The notes under the pieces were generated by a model. That model was not told the origin of the DNA. It saw only the letters and a program-made list of their open reading frames with translations, and did no database searches. A stretch of 64,000 bases of DNA, taken from Niallia endozanthoxylica (GTDB taxonomy: Bacteria; Bacillota; Bacilli; Bacillales; Cytobacillaceae). Within the stretch, counting starts at the first letter, position 1; each line of letters starts with the position of its first letter. A program made the position numbers and the translations under genes. Positions 15,135-24,686 of this stretch are shown piece by piece. The stretch spans positions 1-64,000 of the forward strand of contig NZ_VYKL01000010.1 of the NCBI RefSeq assembly GCF_008710145.1. Reading direction: 5' to 3'.

Positions 15135-16463
15135 ATGCAATTTGGAATGGAATTAAATCAATATCAAAGCCTGAAGCTGACATTGACACCTGAGTTGCGG
15201 CAATCAATCAATATTTTGCAATATTCATCTCATGAGTTAATTGATTTCTTAAAACAGCAGGCAGTGGAAAATCCATTACTGGAAATAAAAGAAAATAATA
15301 GCATGGATTTTGTAACACGTAATTATAATAAAACGGAAACAAATTACAGCGCTTACAATAATGTTGATAAGGACTATGATCCAATTATACATTATTCTGA
15401 CACCATCATGACACTTGAAAAGCATCTACTTGAGCAAATCATGACAAACAATGATATCACTAAAGCTCAAAAACAGATTTTAAGATTTTTAATCGGTCAT
15501 TTAAATCAATATGGTTATTTGGAAATAGAGCCAGCCACTGCCGCTCATATATTGTCTGTCTCAATGGAAGAAATGGAAGAGTCTGTATCTCTTTTGCAAT
15601 CGCTTGATCCGATTGGTGTAGGGGCTAGAGATTTAAAAGAATGCTTGCTAATTCAGACAGCCACACAACAAGATTCTCATCCATTAGCCTATCCTATTAT
15701 TGAACACCATATGGAGGATCTAGCTGCAAAACGCTATCATAAAATGGCTAAACAATTTAATGTGACTGTTCAGGATATCCAAAAAGCGGCTGATTTTATA
15801 AAAACTTTAAATCCCCGCCCATGCAGTGAATATCATCATGAAATGACCCAATATATTACTCCTGACGTAATAGTAGAAAAAGTAAATGATGAATATTTAA
15901 TTATTGTAAATGACAGCATGATTCCTCAAATTTCTATACATCCTATTTATAAGAATAATGCTATGAAAAAGGCAGAGGATTATATAAAAAGGAAACAACA
16001 TGAGGTGTCCATGCTGATGAACGGCATTTCACAAAGAAAGTATACATTATACAAAGTGACAGAGGCTATCGTAGAGATGCAGAAGGATTTCTTTCAATTT
16101 GGCATGACCAAATTAAAACCGATGACGCTTAAGGATATTTCAGAACAGCTTGGTTTTCATGAATCTACAATCAGCAGGGCAACAAGTAATAAGTATATTC
16201 AGACACAGCATGGGCTCTTTAAAGTAAAGGATTTATTTTCAACTGGTTTATCTAGAAAGAATAGTTTGGAAAATGAGTCAGCGGTGGTTATTAAGGAAAA
16301 AATTAAAGATTTGATTGATAAAGAAAATAAAGAAAAGCCAATATCAGACCAAATGATTGTTGAATTACTTATGAAAAATGGAGTGCAAATTTCCCGCAGA
16401 ACCGTTGCAAAATATCGAGAAGAAATGGGGATACCTGGTTCTTCAAAAAGAAAGAGATACTAA
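15135..16463 (+). CDS. rpoN: RNA polymerase sigma-54 factor (SigL)
   Basis: Sigma factor that recognises -24/-12 promoters and needs AAA+ activators. The protein has 442 residues. The N-terminal region I (QSLKLTLTPELRQSINILQY) is Gln/Leu rich as required for activator response. A core-binding region follows, then an HTH (LKDISEQLGFHESTISRAT), and the diagnostic RpoN box reads SRRTVAKYREEMGI near the C-terminus. A GTG at 15126 overlaps the Shine-Dalgarno GGGTGAG, so ATG 15135 is chosen. It sits at the end of a block with six sigma-54 promoters and two activators. Whether this is the only rpoN in the genome cannot be seen. Confidence 0.95.
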   Translation: MQFGMELNQYQSLKLTLTPELRQSINILQYSSHELIDFLKQQAVENPLLEIKENNSMDFVTRNYNKTETNYSAYNNVDKDYDPIIHYSDTIMTLEKHLLEQIMTNNDITKAQKQILRFLIGHLNQYGYLEIEPATAAHILSVSMEEMEESVSLLQSLDPIGVGARDLKECLLIQTATQQDSHPLAYPIIEHHMEDLAAKRYHKMAKQFNVTVQDIQKAADFIKTLNPRPCSEYHHEMTQYITPDVIVEKVNDEYLIIVNDSMIPQISIHPIYKNNAMKKAEDYIKRKQHEVSMLMNGISQRKYTLYKVTEAIVEMQKDFFQFGMTKLKPMTLKDISEQLGFHESTISRATSNKYIQTQHGLFKVKDLFSTGLSRKNSLENESAVVIKEKIKDLIDKENKEKPISDQMIVELLMKNGVQISRRTVAKYREEMGIPGSSKRKRY

Positions 16464-16500
16464 AAAGCAGGTGCGTGATACTAGTAGCTTAATAATCTAT

Positions 16501-16545
16501 GAAAAAATGAAAGGAAGGACTATCCTCCTTTCATTTTTTCATTAA
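16501..16545. terminator. Bidirectional terminator between rpoN and the EamA gene
   Basis: GAAAAAATGAAAGGA pairs with TCCTTTCATTTTTTC. It overlaps the last codons of the convergent EamA gene. Confidence 0.8.
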
Positions 16546-17416
16546 AAGGCCTTTGCAGCTGCTGTAGATTGGGATAGGCAATCCCAATAAGAATAATGGT
16601 CACACCTACCCACTGGGAAAGCGTAACATGTTCCTTGAGAATAAGAGTAGACATGGTGATAGCAGTAGGTAATTCAGATGCACTTAAGATATTGCCTAGC
16701 CCGCTGCCGACTTTTGGCATCCCAATATTAAACAGAAGGGGAGGGAGGAATGATCCAAAAAAGGCAAAGAACAAGGCAAATGGAAGCAATCCATCTGTCA
16801 GTGAGCCATTTATAAGAAAGTCTGGCGGTAAAATGAAAAACACAAGTATCGTTGCTCCAGTTGTCATAAGTGCACTTTTCCGAATGGGATGGATAGGTAT
16901 CGTAGTGCGACCGCTAATATAAATAAAGGAGGCAAAGGATAATGCCGAAAGTAGTCCCCAGCCCAATCCAATGAACGAAAAAGAAAGGCTGTTGGACAAA
17001 ATTCCCGTTGCCAGCACGGAGCCAAAAAGGATAACAGCGGTTGCGATTAAATTTTTTTGATTTGGTATCTTTTTATCCAAAAGTAATTGTAAAATGATTC
17101 CAATCCATGTGAATTGCAGTAATAGGATAATGGCTAAGGAAGCATCGACGTATTTGAGTGATTGATTATAAAAAATACCCGTTAATCCCATAGGTGTTCC
17201 ACTTATAAGCAAAATTAACAATTGTTTTAAGCTTAAATTGTTTTTGGGTATAAAAATCGCAAGTGTCCATAACATGATGGCACCAAAAAAATACTGTGTT
17301 CCCGTTACATCATTTACAGTGAATCCTTCGGAGTACGCTAGTTTAACAAATGTTGATACAACACCATAAGAACAGCCTCCTAGAAAAACAAGGAGAGCAT
17401 ATTTCCAAATACTCAT
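16520..17416 (-). CDS. EamA/DMT-family transporter
   Basis: Membrane protein of 298 residues with about ten hydrophobic segments in two EamA repeats, typical of drug/metabolite exporters. The first repeat begins ALLVFLGGCSYGVVSTFVKLA and the second covers about residues 150-285. A 27-base upstream extension to 17443 exists, but AAGGAGG lies directly before ATG 17416. Substrate is unknown. It is convergent with rpoN and probably not part of the sigma-54 unit. Confidence 0.85.
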   Translation of the reverse strand: MSIWKYALLVFLGGCSYGVVSTFVKLAYSEGFTVNDVTGTQYFFGAIMLWTLAIFIPKNNLSLKQLLILLISGTPMGLTGIFYNQSLKYVDASLAIILLLQFTWIGIILQLLLDKKIPNQKNLIATAVILFGSVLATGILSNSLSFSFIGLGWGLLSALSFASFIYISGRTTIPIHPIRKSALMTTGATILVFFILPPDFLINGSLTDGLLPFALFFAFFGSFLPPLLFNIGMPKVGSGLGNILSASELPTAITMSTLILKEHVTLSQWVGVTIILIGIAYPNLQQLQRPFNEKMKGG

Positions 17417-17592
17417 AATTTCCTCCTTACTAAATACAGACAATAAAAACCACCCGCCTATATTGAAGGTGAGTGGTCATATGACAAAAGTACGACGAAT
17501 TCATACAAAAGCCTTCTATAAATTATAACGTTAACATCTAAGCGATGTAAATGAGATTAATTTGCTTTGCAATCAGCGCCGGTGCTTTTATA

Positions 17593-18120
17593 TTATTTGT
17601 TAAATTTATCGTAGTGTACGATTGATTCTCTTGGCAATAATGCTTTAGCAGGCGGTTCTTTTTCCGGATATCCTAATCCGATAATAGCAACTATACGTCT
17701 GTCAGTTGGGATTTGGAGATGTTCTCGAACATAGTTCTCTCTTCTCTCAGACTCCTCTTGATCCTCGGAGTGGTAAATAGCTCCAAAGGCCGCACCAATT
17801 CCCAATTCAACTGCTGACAGCCAAATAAATCCACTAGCTATGGAGGAATCCTGCAGCCAATATTTGCTGATATCTGGACGTCCGGTAATGATAATGGCTG
17901 CTTGAGCTTCGGCAAGCCAAGGAACAAACGGTGTTGCTTGTGATAAATACTGTAGTGATTCCCGTTTTGTTACGAGTATGAATTCCCTTGATGGAAGATT
18001 ATTACCCGCAGGAGCTAAATAGGCTGCGTTTACAATTTGCTCCAGTTCCTCTGCTGCTATCGGCTTCTGTTGATAATGAGTAATTTCCCGTCTTTTTTGA
18101 ATGGCTTCAAAAATATTCAT
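17593..18120 (-). CDS. Nitroreductase-family FMN oxidoreductase
   Basis: A 175-residue member of the FMN-binding nitroreductase fold. The N-terminus (IFEAIQKRREITHYQQKPI) carries the Arg-rich phosphate-binding segment, AAYLAPAGNNLPSREFI is the usual second motif, and GYPEKEPPAK lies near the C-terminus. Short length fits the minimal nitroreductase/SagB-like subgroup. It is transcribed alone and diverges from the fumarylacetoacetate hydrolase gene. Substrate is not predictable. Confidence 0.85.
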   Translation of the reverse strand: MNIFEAIQKRREITHYQQKPIAAEELEQIVNAAYLAPAGNNLPSREFILVTKRESLQYLSQATPFVPWLAEAQAAIIITGRPDISKYWLQDSSIASGFIWLSAVELGIGAAFGAIYHSEDQEESERRENYVREHLQIPTDRRIVAIIGLGYPEKEPPAKALLPRESIVHYDKFNK

Positions 18121-18337
18121 TTCATCATCACTCCCTATTTTTTCTTACATAAGAATGGTGCATAAGATTAAAATACTATTAATCTTATTGGAATACAATA
18201 AATCAACAGTATCATCTTTTATACATCAGTCTAAAATTTTACGGATAGTAAGAAGGAAATCCCTCGAAGTTAGTAGAATAATGTAATATACTGACTTTTT
18301 TGTAAATTGGAATTATATAAAGAAAAGAGGGTGTAAG

Positions 18338-19201
18338 GTGAAATTTATTAATTTTAGAACTGAAGATCAAATACGATTAGGTATCAAAACAGATAGGGGG
18401 ATTATCGATATAGTGCAGGCTGCTGAGACCTATTCGCTTGATGTGCCAACGAAAATAGAAGATGTGATAGCAGGCGGAGATAAGGCTCTAAAGCAGCTAA
18501 GTGAATTGTTAGAAAAGGAAACCGTTTATCTTTCAGAGAAAGAATTAGTTTATGCACCAAGTGTGACAAATCCTGAAAAAATCATTTGTGTGGGATTGAA
18601 TTATGTGGACCATGCAAAGGAATCAAGTATGGAAATACCTGCATCACCTGTACTTTTTAGTAAATTTAATAATACATTGGCTGCTCATAATCAAACGATT
18701 GAACTGCCGAAAAGTGCTGAGAAGTTTGATTATGAAGTAGAACTTGTAATAGTTATTGGAAAAGAAGCTGCGAATGTTTCAAAAGAGGAAGCTTTGTCCT
18801 ATGTATTTGGCTATACGGTTGGTAATGACCTGTCAGCCAGAGATCTTCAATTCCGCAGCGGGCAGTGGCTGCTTGGTAAATCGCTTGATAACTTTGGTCC
18901 AATAGGTCCTTATTTGGTGACGGCTGATGAGATAGATCCGTCGGACTTAGATATTGAATGTAAAGTAAATGGAGTTGTAAAGCAGTCTGCCAATACTCGT
19001 GATATGATATTTGATTGTGCAACACTAATTAGCTATATATCCCAGCATATGACGTTAAAACCTGGAGATATTATTTTCTCAGGAACGCCTGAAGGGGTCG
19101 TTTTAGGCTACCCGGAAGATCAGCAGGAGTGGCTGAAATCAGGGGATGAGGTTCAGGTTTCAGTTGAGCAAATTGGTACATTAGTGAATATTCTTAAATA
19201 A
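18338..19201 (+). CDS. Fumarylacetoacetate hydrolase-family protein
   Basis: A 287-residue enzyme of the FAH family, which hydrolyses or decarboxylates 2-oxo-dioate-like compounds using a divalent metal. Visible motifs are CVGLNYVDHAKESS, the metal-ligand segment FDYEVELVIVIGKEA (E-x-E), GYTVGNDLSARDLQ and the substrate loop QWLLGKSLDNFGPIGP, ending with IIFSGTPEGV. The start is GTG after GAGGGTG. Members act as acylpyruvases, oxaloacetate decarboxylases or in aromatic catabolism; no neighbour settles which applies here. Its position near the 2-oxoglutarate/glutarate block is suggestive only. Confidence 0.88.
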   Translation: MKFINFRTEDQIRLGIKTDRGIIDIVQAAETYSLDVPTKIEDVIAGGDKALKQLSELLEKETVYLSEKELVYAPSVTNPEKIICVGLNYVDHAKESSMEIPASPVLFSKFNNTLAAHNQTIELPKSAEKFDYEVELVIVIGKEAANVSKEEALSYVFGYTVGNDLSARDLQFRSGQWLLGKSLDNFGPIGPYLVTADEIDPSDLDIECKVNGVVKQSANTRDMIFDCATLISYISQHMTLKPGDIIFSGTPEGVVLGYPEDQQEWLKSGDEVQVSVEQIGTLVNILK

Positions 19202-19243
19202 TATGTAATTGGGTAAAAATATGGATATCAAACAGCTAAATGA

Positions 19244-19288
19244 AAAGAGCCTACTTAAAAGGGAATGACCTAACAGTAGGTTCTTTCC
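19244..19288 (+). terminator. Terminator after the FAH-family gene
   Basis: AAAGAGCCTACT pairs with AGTAGGTTCTTT over an 18-base loop, followed by a short T-rich tail. Confidence 0.7.
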
Positions 19289-19415
19289 ATTTTTATTAAT
19301 GGTTATATTTACCTGTTCTCTATTGATTTTTAGAGCTTTATGACTATAATAAAATATGATTAAGCATAAATTCATATAAAAAACTCATAATTATGAAAGC
19401 GATGAAGAACGATTT

Positions 19416-19492
19416 GTATATGGCACTATTGAATGGTTCGGAGCGAGTAGTGCAACCGACCCTAAAGTAATAGGGTCTTTTTTTTTTTCTTA
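19416..19492 (+). ncRNA. Candidate small RNA or leader with two hairpins
   Basis: GCACTA (about 19419) pairs with TAGTGC (about 19447), then GACCCT (19459) pairs with AGGGTC and runs into a T tract of more than ten bases. The second hairpin is a strong terminator, but no gene ends just before it: the FAH gene already has its own terminator 170 bases upstream. A short non-coding transcript or a decayed riboswitch is possible. A 25-codon frame across it has no ribosome binding site and was not called. Confidence 0.4.
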
Positions 19493-19602
19493 GTTTTGTG
19501 TATGAACATTGTTGATTATTGACTCATCTAAAGCTGTGCTGAAAGGCGTGAGAAATGTCTATTTCTCACGGATGAGTCAAAAATCTGACTTATTAACATA
19601 GC
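19490..19602. repeat. MITE-like hairpin repeat, copy A
   Basis: Outer arms TTGACTCATC (19519-19528) and GATGAGTCAA (19571-19580); inner hairpin GTGAGAAAT/ATTTCTCAC (19548-19569). The flanks AACATTGTTGAT and AAATCTGACTTAT are shared with copy C at 52.6 kb, so the repeat extends beyond the arms. It lies directly upstream of the c-di-GMP gene and may carry a promoter or terminator. Confidence 0.8.
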
Positions 19603-19634
19603 CTTTTTCTTAAATTTTAAAACAGGTGATAACA

Positions 19635-21776
19635 ATGAGTGAGAAGGATTTGGAGATAGAAGCAAAATATGAAGATTTAATTGGGACTATACTTGATGAG
19701 AAAGAACAAAAACTAAAGGTTTTGAAAGAATTAGCTGATGTTAAGCACGCTTTAGATCAATCAGCGATTGTGGCAATAACAGATCGGCATGGAAAGATTC
19801 TTTATGCTAATAATAAATTTTGCCAAATCTCTCAATATCAGTTGGATGATTTACTTGGCCAAGATCATCGAATATTAAATTCAGGCTATCATTCTAGAGC
19901 ATTCTTTAAAGATATGTGGGCAACTATTGGATCAGGGGGAATTTGGAGAGGGGAAGTACAAAACCGGGCGAAGGACGGGTCTTTTTATTGGGTAGATACA
20001 ACCATTGTTCCCTTTTTAAATGAAAAGGGAACTCCATATCAATATATATCCATTAGATATGATATTACGCTGAGAAAACAAATGGAAGAAGAACTTAAAA
20101 GTAGTGAGGAAAAATATCGCTTAATAACCGAAAACACAGCAGATTTGATTACTACTATTGATATAGAAGGGAATTTACTCTATATTTCGCCTTCCTACAT
20201 GAACTTTTTAGAGATGGATTTATTAGAGTTGAAATCTAATAACCTTTACAAATGGATAGTACAAGAGGATCACGAATCGTTCTCTAATGAAGTGAAGGGT
20301 ATTTTTACTAAACGAAAGCAATTTTCGCAGTTAGAATTTCGTCTTCAAAGGGTAAATGGAAAGTATATTGAGGTAGAAGCAAAGATTAACCCAATTGTTG
20401 ATGAATCAGGTAATGTTCATTCATTAGTATTGGTGATTCGGGATATTACGGAACGAAAAAAAAATGAGAGAACAATTTATCATATAGCATACCACGATAC
20501 ATTGACTGGATTGCCCAATCGCAGGTTCTTTATGGACTGTCTTTACAAAGCCGTTCGCAATGCTGAGGATTTGAATGTAAAACTTGGGGTTATGTTTATC
20601 GATGTCGATAAATTCAAATATATTAACGATTCACATGGACACGAAATGGGAGATCAGATTTTGATAGAAGTAGCGAAACGAATTAGAAAATGTCTTCGCT
20701 CATCGGATGTAGTCGCTCGTTTTGGGGGAGATGAGTTTACCATCTTATTGTCAAACATTTCGGGTGCGAAGGATGTTGAAATTGTGGCACAAAGAATGGT
20801 TACTCTTTTCCGTGAACCAGTAGAGTTGGAAGGTCATTTATTTAATTTATCTTGCAGTATTGGTATCGCTCTTTATCCATCAAATGGGAGAGTGGTAGAT
20901 GAACTGTTAAAGCGGGCAGATATCGCGCTTTACACTGTCAAGGAACAAGGGAGAAACGGCTTTCTATTCTTTCATTCTGATATGGAACAAAAATCATTAG
21001 AACGAATTTTATTAGAAAATGAACTTCGAAAGGCCATTCAGCAGCAGCAATTTTATATCGAGTATCAGCCTAAAAAAGATCTTTATACCGGTGAGTTGAT
21101 TGGGATGGAGGCGCTAGTTCGTTGGGATCATCCGGAATTAGGAAGGATTGCACCGGATAAATTTATTCCAATTGCTGAAGAAACAGGATTGATTAATCCC
21201 CTTGGAGAATGGGTTCTTCGTCAAGGTTGCTTTCAAAATAAAGAATGGCAGAATCAAGGATACATGCCATTAAAACTATCTGTCAATTTGTCTGTCCGAC
21301 AATTAACTCAACCTAACTTTGCGGGGAAAATTAAAGAGATTTTAAGTGAATCTGGTTTAGATGCAAAGTGGTTAGAATTAGAGGTTACAGAAAGTATTCT
21401 TGCAGATATAGAGAATTCAGCACGTACTCTTGAAGAAATTAGAAATCTAGGTATTTATGTTTCAATAGATGATTTTGGTACAGGATATAGTTCATTTGGT
21501 TATATTAAAAATCTTCCTATAGATACATTGAAGATTGATGCTTCGTTTATTCGAGATATTCATCTAAATAAAGAAAACAAGGCCATCGTAAAGGGAATTA
21601 TTGATATTGCACATACCCTAAATTTAAATGTAATAGCAGAAGGTGTAGAAAGCCAAGAACAAATGCAGACTTTAATTGAAAATGGTTGTAATCAGGGACA
21701 AGGATTTTTGTTTAGTAAACCATTATTTAGGGATGAATTTGAAGTCTATTTGAAAAGCGTTACTAAGCCAAATTAA
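19635..21776 (+). CDS. PAS-PAS-GGDEF-EAL cyclic-di-GMP protein
   Basis: A 713-residue cytoplasmic signalling protein. Two PAS domains (about residues 35-150 and 160-280) are each followed by a PAC-like RDIT motif. The GGDEF domain (about 285-450) keeps [11 protein letters not shown], preceded by RSSD, the RxxD inhibitory site five residues before the motif. The EAL domain (about 460-710) keeps [11 protein letters not shown] and DDFGTGYSS. Both the synthase and phosphodiesterase signatures appear intact, so net activity cannot be told. No membrane segment is seen. The longest frame starts with GTG at 19626 inside the ribosome binding site; ATG 19635 is used. The ligand of the PAS domains is unknown. 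Confidence 0.93.
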   Translation: MSEKDLEIEAKYEDLIGTILDEKEQKLKVLKELADVKHALDQSAIVAITDRHGKILYANNKFCQISQYQLDDLLGQDHRILNSGYHSRAFFKDMWATIGSGGIWRGEVQNRAKDGSFYWVDTTIVPFLNEKGTPYQYISIRYDITLRKQMEEELKSSEEKYRLITENTADLITTIDIEGNLLYISPSYMNFLEMDLLELKSNNLYKWIVQEDHESFSNEVKGIFTKRKQFSQLEFRLQRVNGKYIEVEAKINPIVDESGNVHSLVLVIRDITERKKNERTIYHIAYHDTLTGLPNRRFFMDCLYKAVRNAEDLNVKLGVMFIDVDKFKYINDSHGHEMGDQILIEVAKRIRKCLRSSDVVARFGGDEFTILLSNISGAKDVEIVAQRMVTLFREPVELEGHLFNLSCSIGIALYPSNGRVVDELLKRADIALYTVKEQGRNGFLFFHSDMEQKSLERILLENELRKAIQQQQFYIEYQPKKDLYTGELIGMEALVRWDHPELGRIAPDKFIPIAEETGLINPLGEWVLRQGCFQNKEWQNQGYMPLKLSVNLSVRQLTQPNFAGKIKEILSESGLDAKWLELEVTESILADIENSARTLEEIRNLGIYVSIDDFGTGYSSFGYIKNLPIDTLKIDASFIRDIHLNKENKAIVKGIIDIAHTLNLNVIAEGVESQEQMQTLIENGCNQGQGFLFSKPLFRDEFEVYLKSVTKPN

Positions 21777-21810
21777 AATTATATTTGATTGAACTTGCTC
21801 AAGTTGGAGA

Positions 21811-21838
21811 AAGGGCTAAAGAACATTTGCCCTTTTTG
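21811..21838 (+). terminator. Terminator after the GGDEF-EAL gene
   Basis: AAAGGGC pairs with GCCCTTT, followed by a T run. Confidence 0.75.
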
Positions 21839-21846
21839 GAAAAAAT

Positions 21847-21881
21847 AATTGGCGGACACCTTTAAAAAATGTTCGCCAATA
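21847..21881 (-). terminator. Terminator of the pxpBCA operon
   Basis: ATTGGCGGACA pairs with TGTTCGCCAAT; on the minus strand the stem is followed by TTATTTTTT. It faces the terminator of the convergent gene. Confidence 0.75.
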
Positions 21882-21915
21882 GAGTTTTTGAATCTAATGA
21901 AATTTAAAGTCTGCA

Positions 21916-22689
21916 TTAGTAATGGAAGCTGTTGCTAAATTTCTCTTGATTAATCCCAGCTTCTATCAATGCTGCAGATAGTTTTTTGGCAAATTCTAAC
22001 GCTCCATTTCCATCACCATGAATACAAATAGTATCTGCTTGAATGGAAACATCTGTGCCTTGAAGGGAATGAACCTTTCCTTTCTTAATCATTGTAATGA
22101 CTTGGTTTACCGCCTCTAGAGGATCTGTAATCAGAGCATGAGGATTTGTTCGCGGGGTTAACGAGCCATCCTGTTGATAGGTACGGTCTGAAAATACCTC
22201 ATGTGCGGTGCGTAGTCCAATGTTTTTTCCTGCATCAATTAGTCTGCTGCCTGCTAAACCATAGAGAATCAATTCTGGATCAATTTTATAGACTGCTTCT
22301 GCAATAGCTTCAGATAAGGCTATATCTTTGGCAGCCATATTGTACAGGGCGCCATGTGGTTTAACGTGCTGGAGTTTTCCACCTTCCGCTTTCACAAAGC
22401 CATAAAGCGAACCAATTTGATAGACTGTTATATCATAGGCTTCTTGTGGTGAAATCTTCATTTCTCTTCTGCCGAATCCAACAAGATCTTGAAAACCGGG
22501 ATGTACTCCAATTCCAACACCTTTATCCAGTGCAAGCCGAACCGTTTTTCTCATGGTTGCCGGATCGCCTGCATGAAAACCGCAGGCAATGTTAGCTGAT
22601 GTGATGTAATTAAGAATATCTTCATCAGCACCTATCTTATACGCACCAAAGCTTTCTCCCATATCACAATTTATGTCAACTGTGTACAT
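21916..22689 (-). CDS. pxpA: 5-oxoprolinase subunit A (LamB/YcsF family)
   Basis: Third gene of the ATP-dependent 5-oxoproline-cleaving complex PxpABC, which opens pyroglutamate to glutamate. The 257-residue protein starts [19 protein letters not shown] and contains [26 protein letters not shown] and VKPHGALYN, the His/Asp-rich conserved core of the family. The start overlaps the end of pxpC by 14 bases, showing translational coupling. Glutamate released here could feed GDH, but the operon is not next to it. Confidence 0.92.
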   Translation of the reverse strand: MYTVDINCDMGESFGAYKIGADEDILNYITSANIACGFHAGDPATMRKTVRLALDKGVGIGVHPGFQDLVGFGRREMKISPQEAYDITVYQIGSLYGFVKAEGGKLQHVKPHGALYNMAAKDIALSEAIAEAVYKIDPELILYGLAGSRLIDAGKNIGLRTAHEVFSDRTYQQDGSLTPRTNPHALITDPLEAVNQVITMIKKGKVHSLQGTDVSIQADTICIHGDGNGALEFAKKLSAALIEAGINQEKFSNSFHY

Positions 22690-23695
22690 TTTGATTTCCT
22701 CCTAAATAATTAATTCCGTGTTTTAGCTGTTTGATTTTCTTCTCTTTTTCTATCAAAAGAAGCTGTGCTTTTTCAAGCGAAATAGGGGAAAAATAGATCG
22801 TGTCTGACGGTTTAGCTTGGGCCAGACAAGGTAAATCTACAGAAGCAATTTCGCCTATCTTTGGGTAACCGCCGGTTGTTTGCCGATCAGCCATAAGGAC
22901 AATGGGCTTTCCATCTGCAGGTACTTGAATGGTACCGAATGTAACCGCTTCAGATAATATTTCTGTTGGTTCCTCTAGGTGAAGCGGCTCTCCACTTAAC
23001 CGGTAACCCATACGGTCAGACTGCGGTGTGATTTGAAAGGGTTTCGTCCAAAAGCATTCTTGACTTTCTTTTGTAAAAAGATGAGTATGTCGTCCGTCTA
23101 TGACGCGGATAACAGGATTCTTCTCGAATGTTGGAAAAAGATTCGAAGAAACAGACCATTCCATCTCAATAAAAGGCTGATGATCACCCTTAGTATGCAA
23201 TTTTTTCATTAGAAGGGAGGATTGGGCCGTTTTTTCAGCAAACGATAATTGATCACCCGTTTTTAGAGCGCGTCCATGAAATCCTCCTACATTCGCTCGT
23301 ATATATGTGGAAGTACTGTTCATAATGGTTGGGATAGAGAAACCGCCCGCGACCGCCAAATAGGCCCGGCAGCCGGACTTTGCCTGTCCGAATGTAAGTT
23401 GTGCTCCTTTTCTAACAAGAACAGGGCGCCACATGCGGACAGGACGGTTTTGTATGGCAGGATTCATGTCGCCTCCACAGATAGCAATTAAAGAATCCTG
23501 CTGAAATTGCATGGTTGGTCCAAGCAGAGTCATTTCAATCGTTGGTTTGTTTTCTTCATTTCCTACTAATATATTAGCTAAACGATGGGAAAGGGAATCC
23601 ATCGCTCCGCTTGTGATAACGCCGTATTTTTGATAACCAAACCGTCCAAGATCTTGAATAGTAGAAAGAAGGCCTGGTTTAGTAATTGTAATCAT
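22676..23695 (-). CDS. pxpC: 5-oxoprolinase subunit C (biotin-dependent carboxyltransferase-like, KipA)
   Basis: A 339-residue subunit beginning [20 protein letters not shown], the standard N-terminus of PxpC. Later motifs include [17 protein letters not shown] and the C-terminal [19 protein letters not shown]. The frame can be extended 22 codons to 23761, but those lie inside pxpB and do not resemble the family. ATG 23695 overlaps the pxpB end by 17 bases. The order pxpB-pxpC-pxpA matches the common arrangement. Confidence 0.92.
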   Translation of the reverse strand: MITITKPGLLSTIQDLGRFGYQKYGVITSGAMDSLSHRLANILVGNEENKPTIEMTLLGPTMQFQQDSLIAICGGDMNPAIQNRPVRMWRPVLVRKGAQLTFGQAKSGCRAYLAVAGGFSIPTIMNSTSTYIRANVGGFHGRALKTGDQLSFAEKTAQSSLLMKKLHTKGDHQPFIEMEWSVSSNLFPTFEKNPVIRVIDGRHTHLFTKESQECFWTKPFQITPQSDRMGYRLSGEPLHLEEPTEILSEAVTFGTIQVPADGKPIVLMADRQTTGGYPKIGEIASVDLPCLAQAKPSDTIYFSPISLEKAQLLLIEKEKKIKQLKHGINYLGGNQNVHS

Positions 23696-24407
23696 GATTT
23701 TTTCTTGCCTCTCTTTCCTTGAATTCTTTACTGGAGATACTGGTAAATTTAACTCTATCACCTGCTTTTAGCAGTGTAGGAGGTTCTTCATCAGGACGAA
23801 ATAAGGAAACCGGTGTACGTCCAATGATTTGCCATCCGCCAGGTGTTTCGAGAGGATAGATACCGGTTTGACTACCTGCAATACCGACTGAACGAGCGGG
23901 TATTTGTAGTCTTGGTGTTTTTCTTCTAGGTGCAGCAATTCTCTCTGACATCCCGCCTAAATATGGAAAACCAGGTACAAATCCAATCATATAGACTAAA
24001 TAATCACTCGAGGTATGGATTTGGATTACCTCTTCAGGTGTTAAGTGATTTAATTCAGCTATTATTTCTATGTCTGGCCCATATTCCCCTCCATAGCAAA
24101 CAGGGATTTCAATGGTTCTTGATTCGAATGATTGATTAAGTGCAATACTGGATAATAGATTGTTTAGTTGTTCACAGGCATATTGGTAGGGGTGGATTCG
24201 TCCTTGTGTGAGACGTTCAATTTTCAAGGGATGATAATAGATGGTAACTGTAGTAAATGAAGGAATATATTCAACCATCCATTCAAAAGGATGATTTTGA
24301 AGATAAAAAGAAATATTCTGTACTTTTTGATGTGTCATTGCAGAGATATCTTTTCCAAGTTCGATGATAATACCTTGATCCCCCAGTGGAAATAATTTGT
24401 AATTCAT
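23679..24407 (-). CDS. pxpB: 5-oxoprolinase subunit B (KipI-like)
   Basis: A 242-residue first subunit with a start typical of the family (FPLGDQGIIIELG) and the conserved IPVCYGGEYGPDIE, YMIGFVPGFPYLGG and TPGGWQIIGRTP. In B. subtilis the homologous KipI also inhibits the sporulation kinase KinA, but the basic enzymatic role is pyroglutamate cleavage with PxpA and PxpC. The upstream ribosome binding site is GGAGGT a few bases before ATG. No known operator was recognised upstream. Confidence 0.92.
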   Translation of the reverse strand: MNYKLFPLGDQGIIIELGKDISAMTHQKVQNISFYLQNHPFEWMVEYIPSFTTVTIYYHPLKIERLTQGRIHPYQYACEQLNNLLSSIALNQSFESRTIEIPVCYGGEYGPDIEIIAELNHLTPEEVIQIHTSSDYLVYMIGFVPGFPYLGGMSERIAAPRRKTPRLQIPARSVGIAGSQTGIYPLETPGGWQIIGRTPVSLFRPDEEPPTLLKAGDRVKFTSISSKEFKEREARKNHDYNY

Positions 24408-24686
24408 AGTACCTCCAGTAAAGAAAAGTAGATTGATTTTATAAATTCAGAGATTCAAATGGTAAAAAACATAATAATAGTGAATATTTATATTATACTG
24501 AAGTTAGTGTTGTATTTAAAGAAAACAATAGAAGTTGAATTAATATATAAAAAATATATATTACTAGTAGAAAAAATGCTAGAATTTTAAGGTGTATTCA
24601 AAATATTCTATATATTAAACGGTCCTTTTGAAATCAAGAGAATAGCGGGTTACAATAAAGTATATTAATAATGGGGAGAAATATAT
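24408..24686. other. Intergenic region between pxpB and fabF
   Basis: Very AT-rich divergent region. It must hold the promoters of both genes, but no strong -35/-10 pair, FapR-type site or RNA structure stood out. Confidence 0.4.

Noticed and set aside
18101..18286. 61-codon frame upstream of the FAH-family gene
   Set aside because: No ribosome binding site, partly antisense to the nitroreductase gene, and composition typical of AT-rich noncoding DNA.
19394..19471. 25-codon frame MKAMKNDLYM...
   Set aside because: No ribosome binding site; it runs through the hairpins of the candidate small RNA.
19519..19580. Hammerhead ribozyme in the hairpin repeat
   Set aside because: GATGAG near a CTGAAA sequence suggested it, but the CUGAUGA...GAAA core in correct order is absent on both strands.
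19490..19634. c-di-GMP riboswitch upstream of the GGDEF-EAL gene
   Set aside because: The GEMM conserved core was not seen; the region is explained by the repeat copy.
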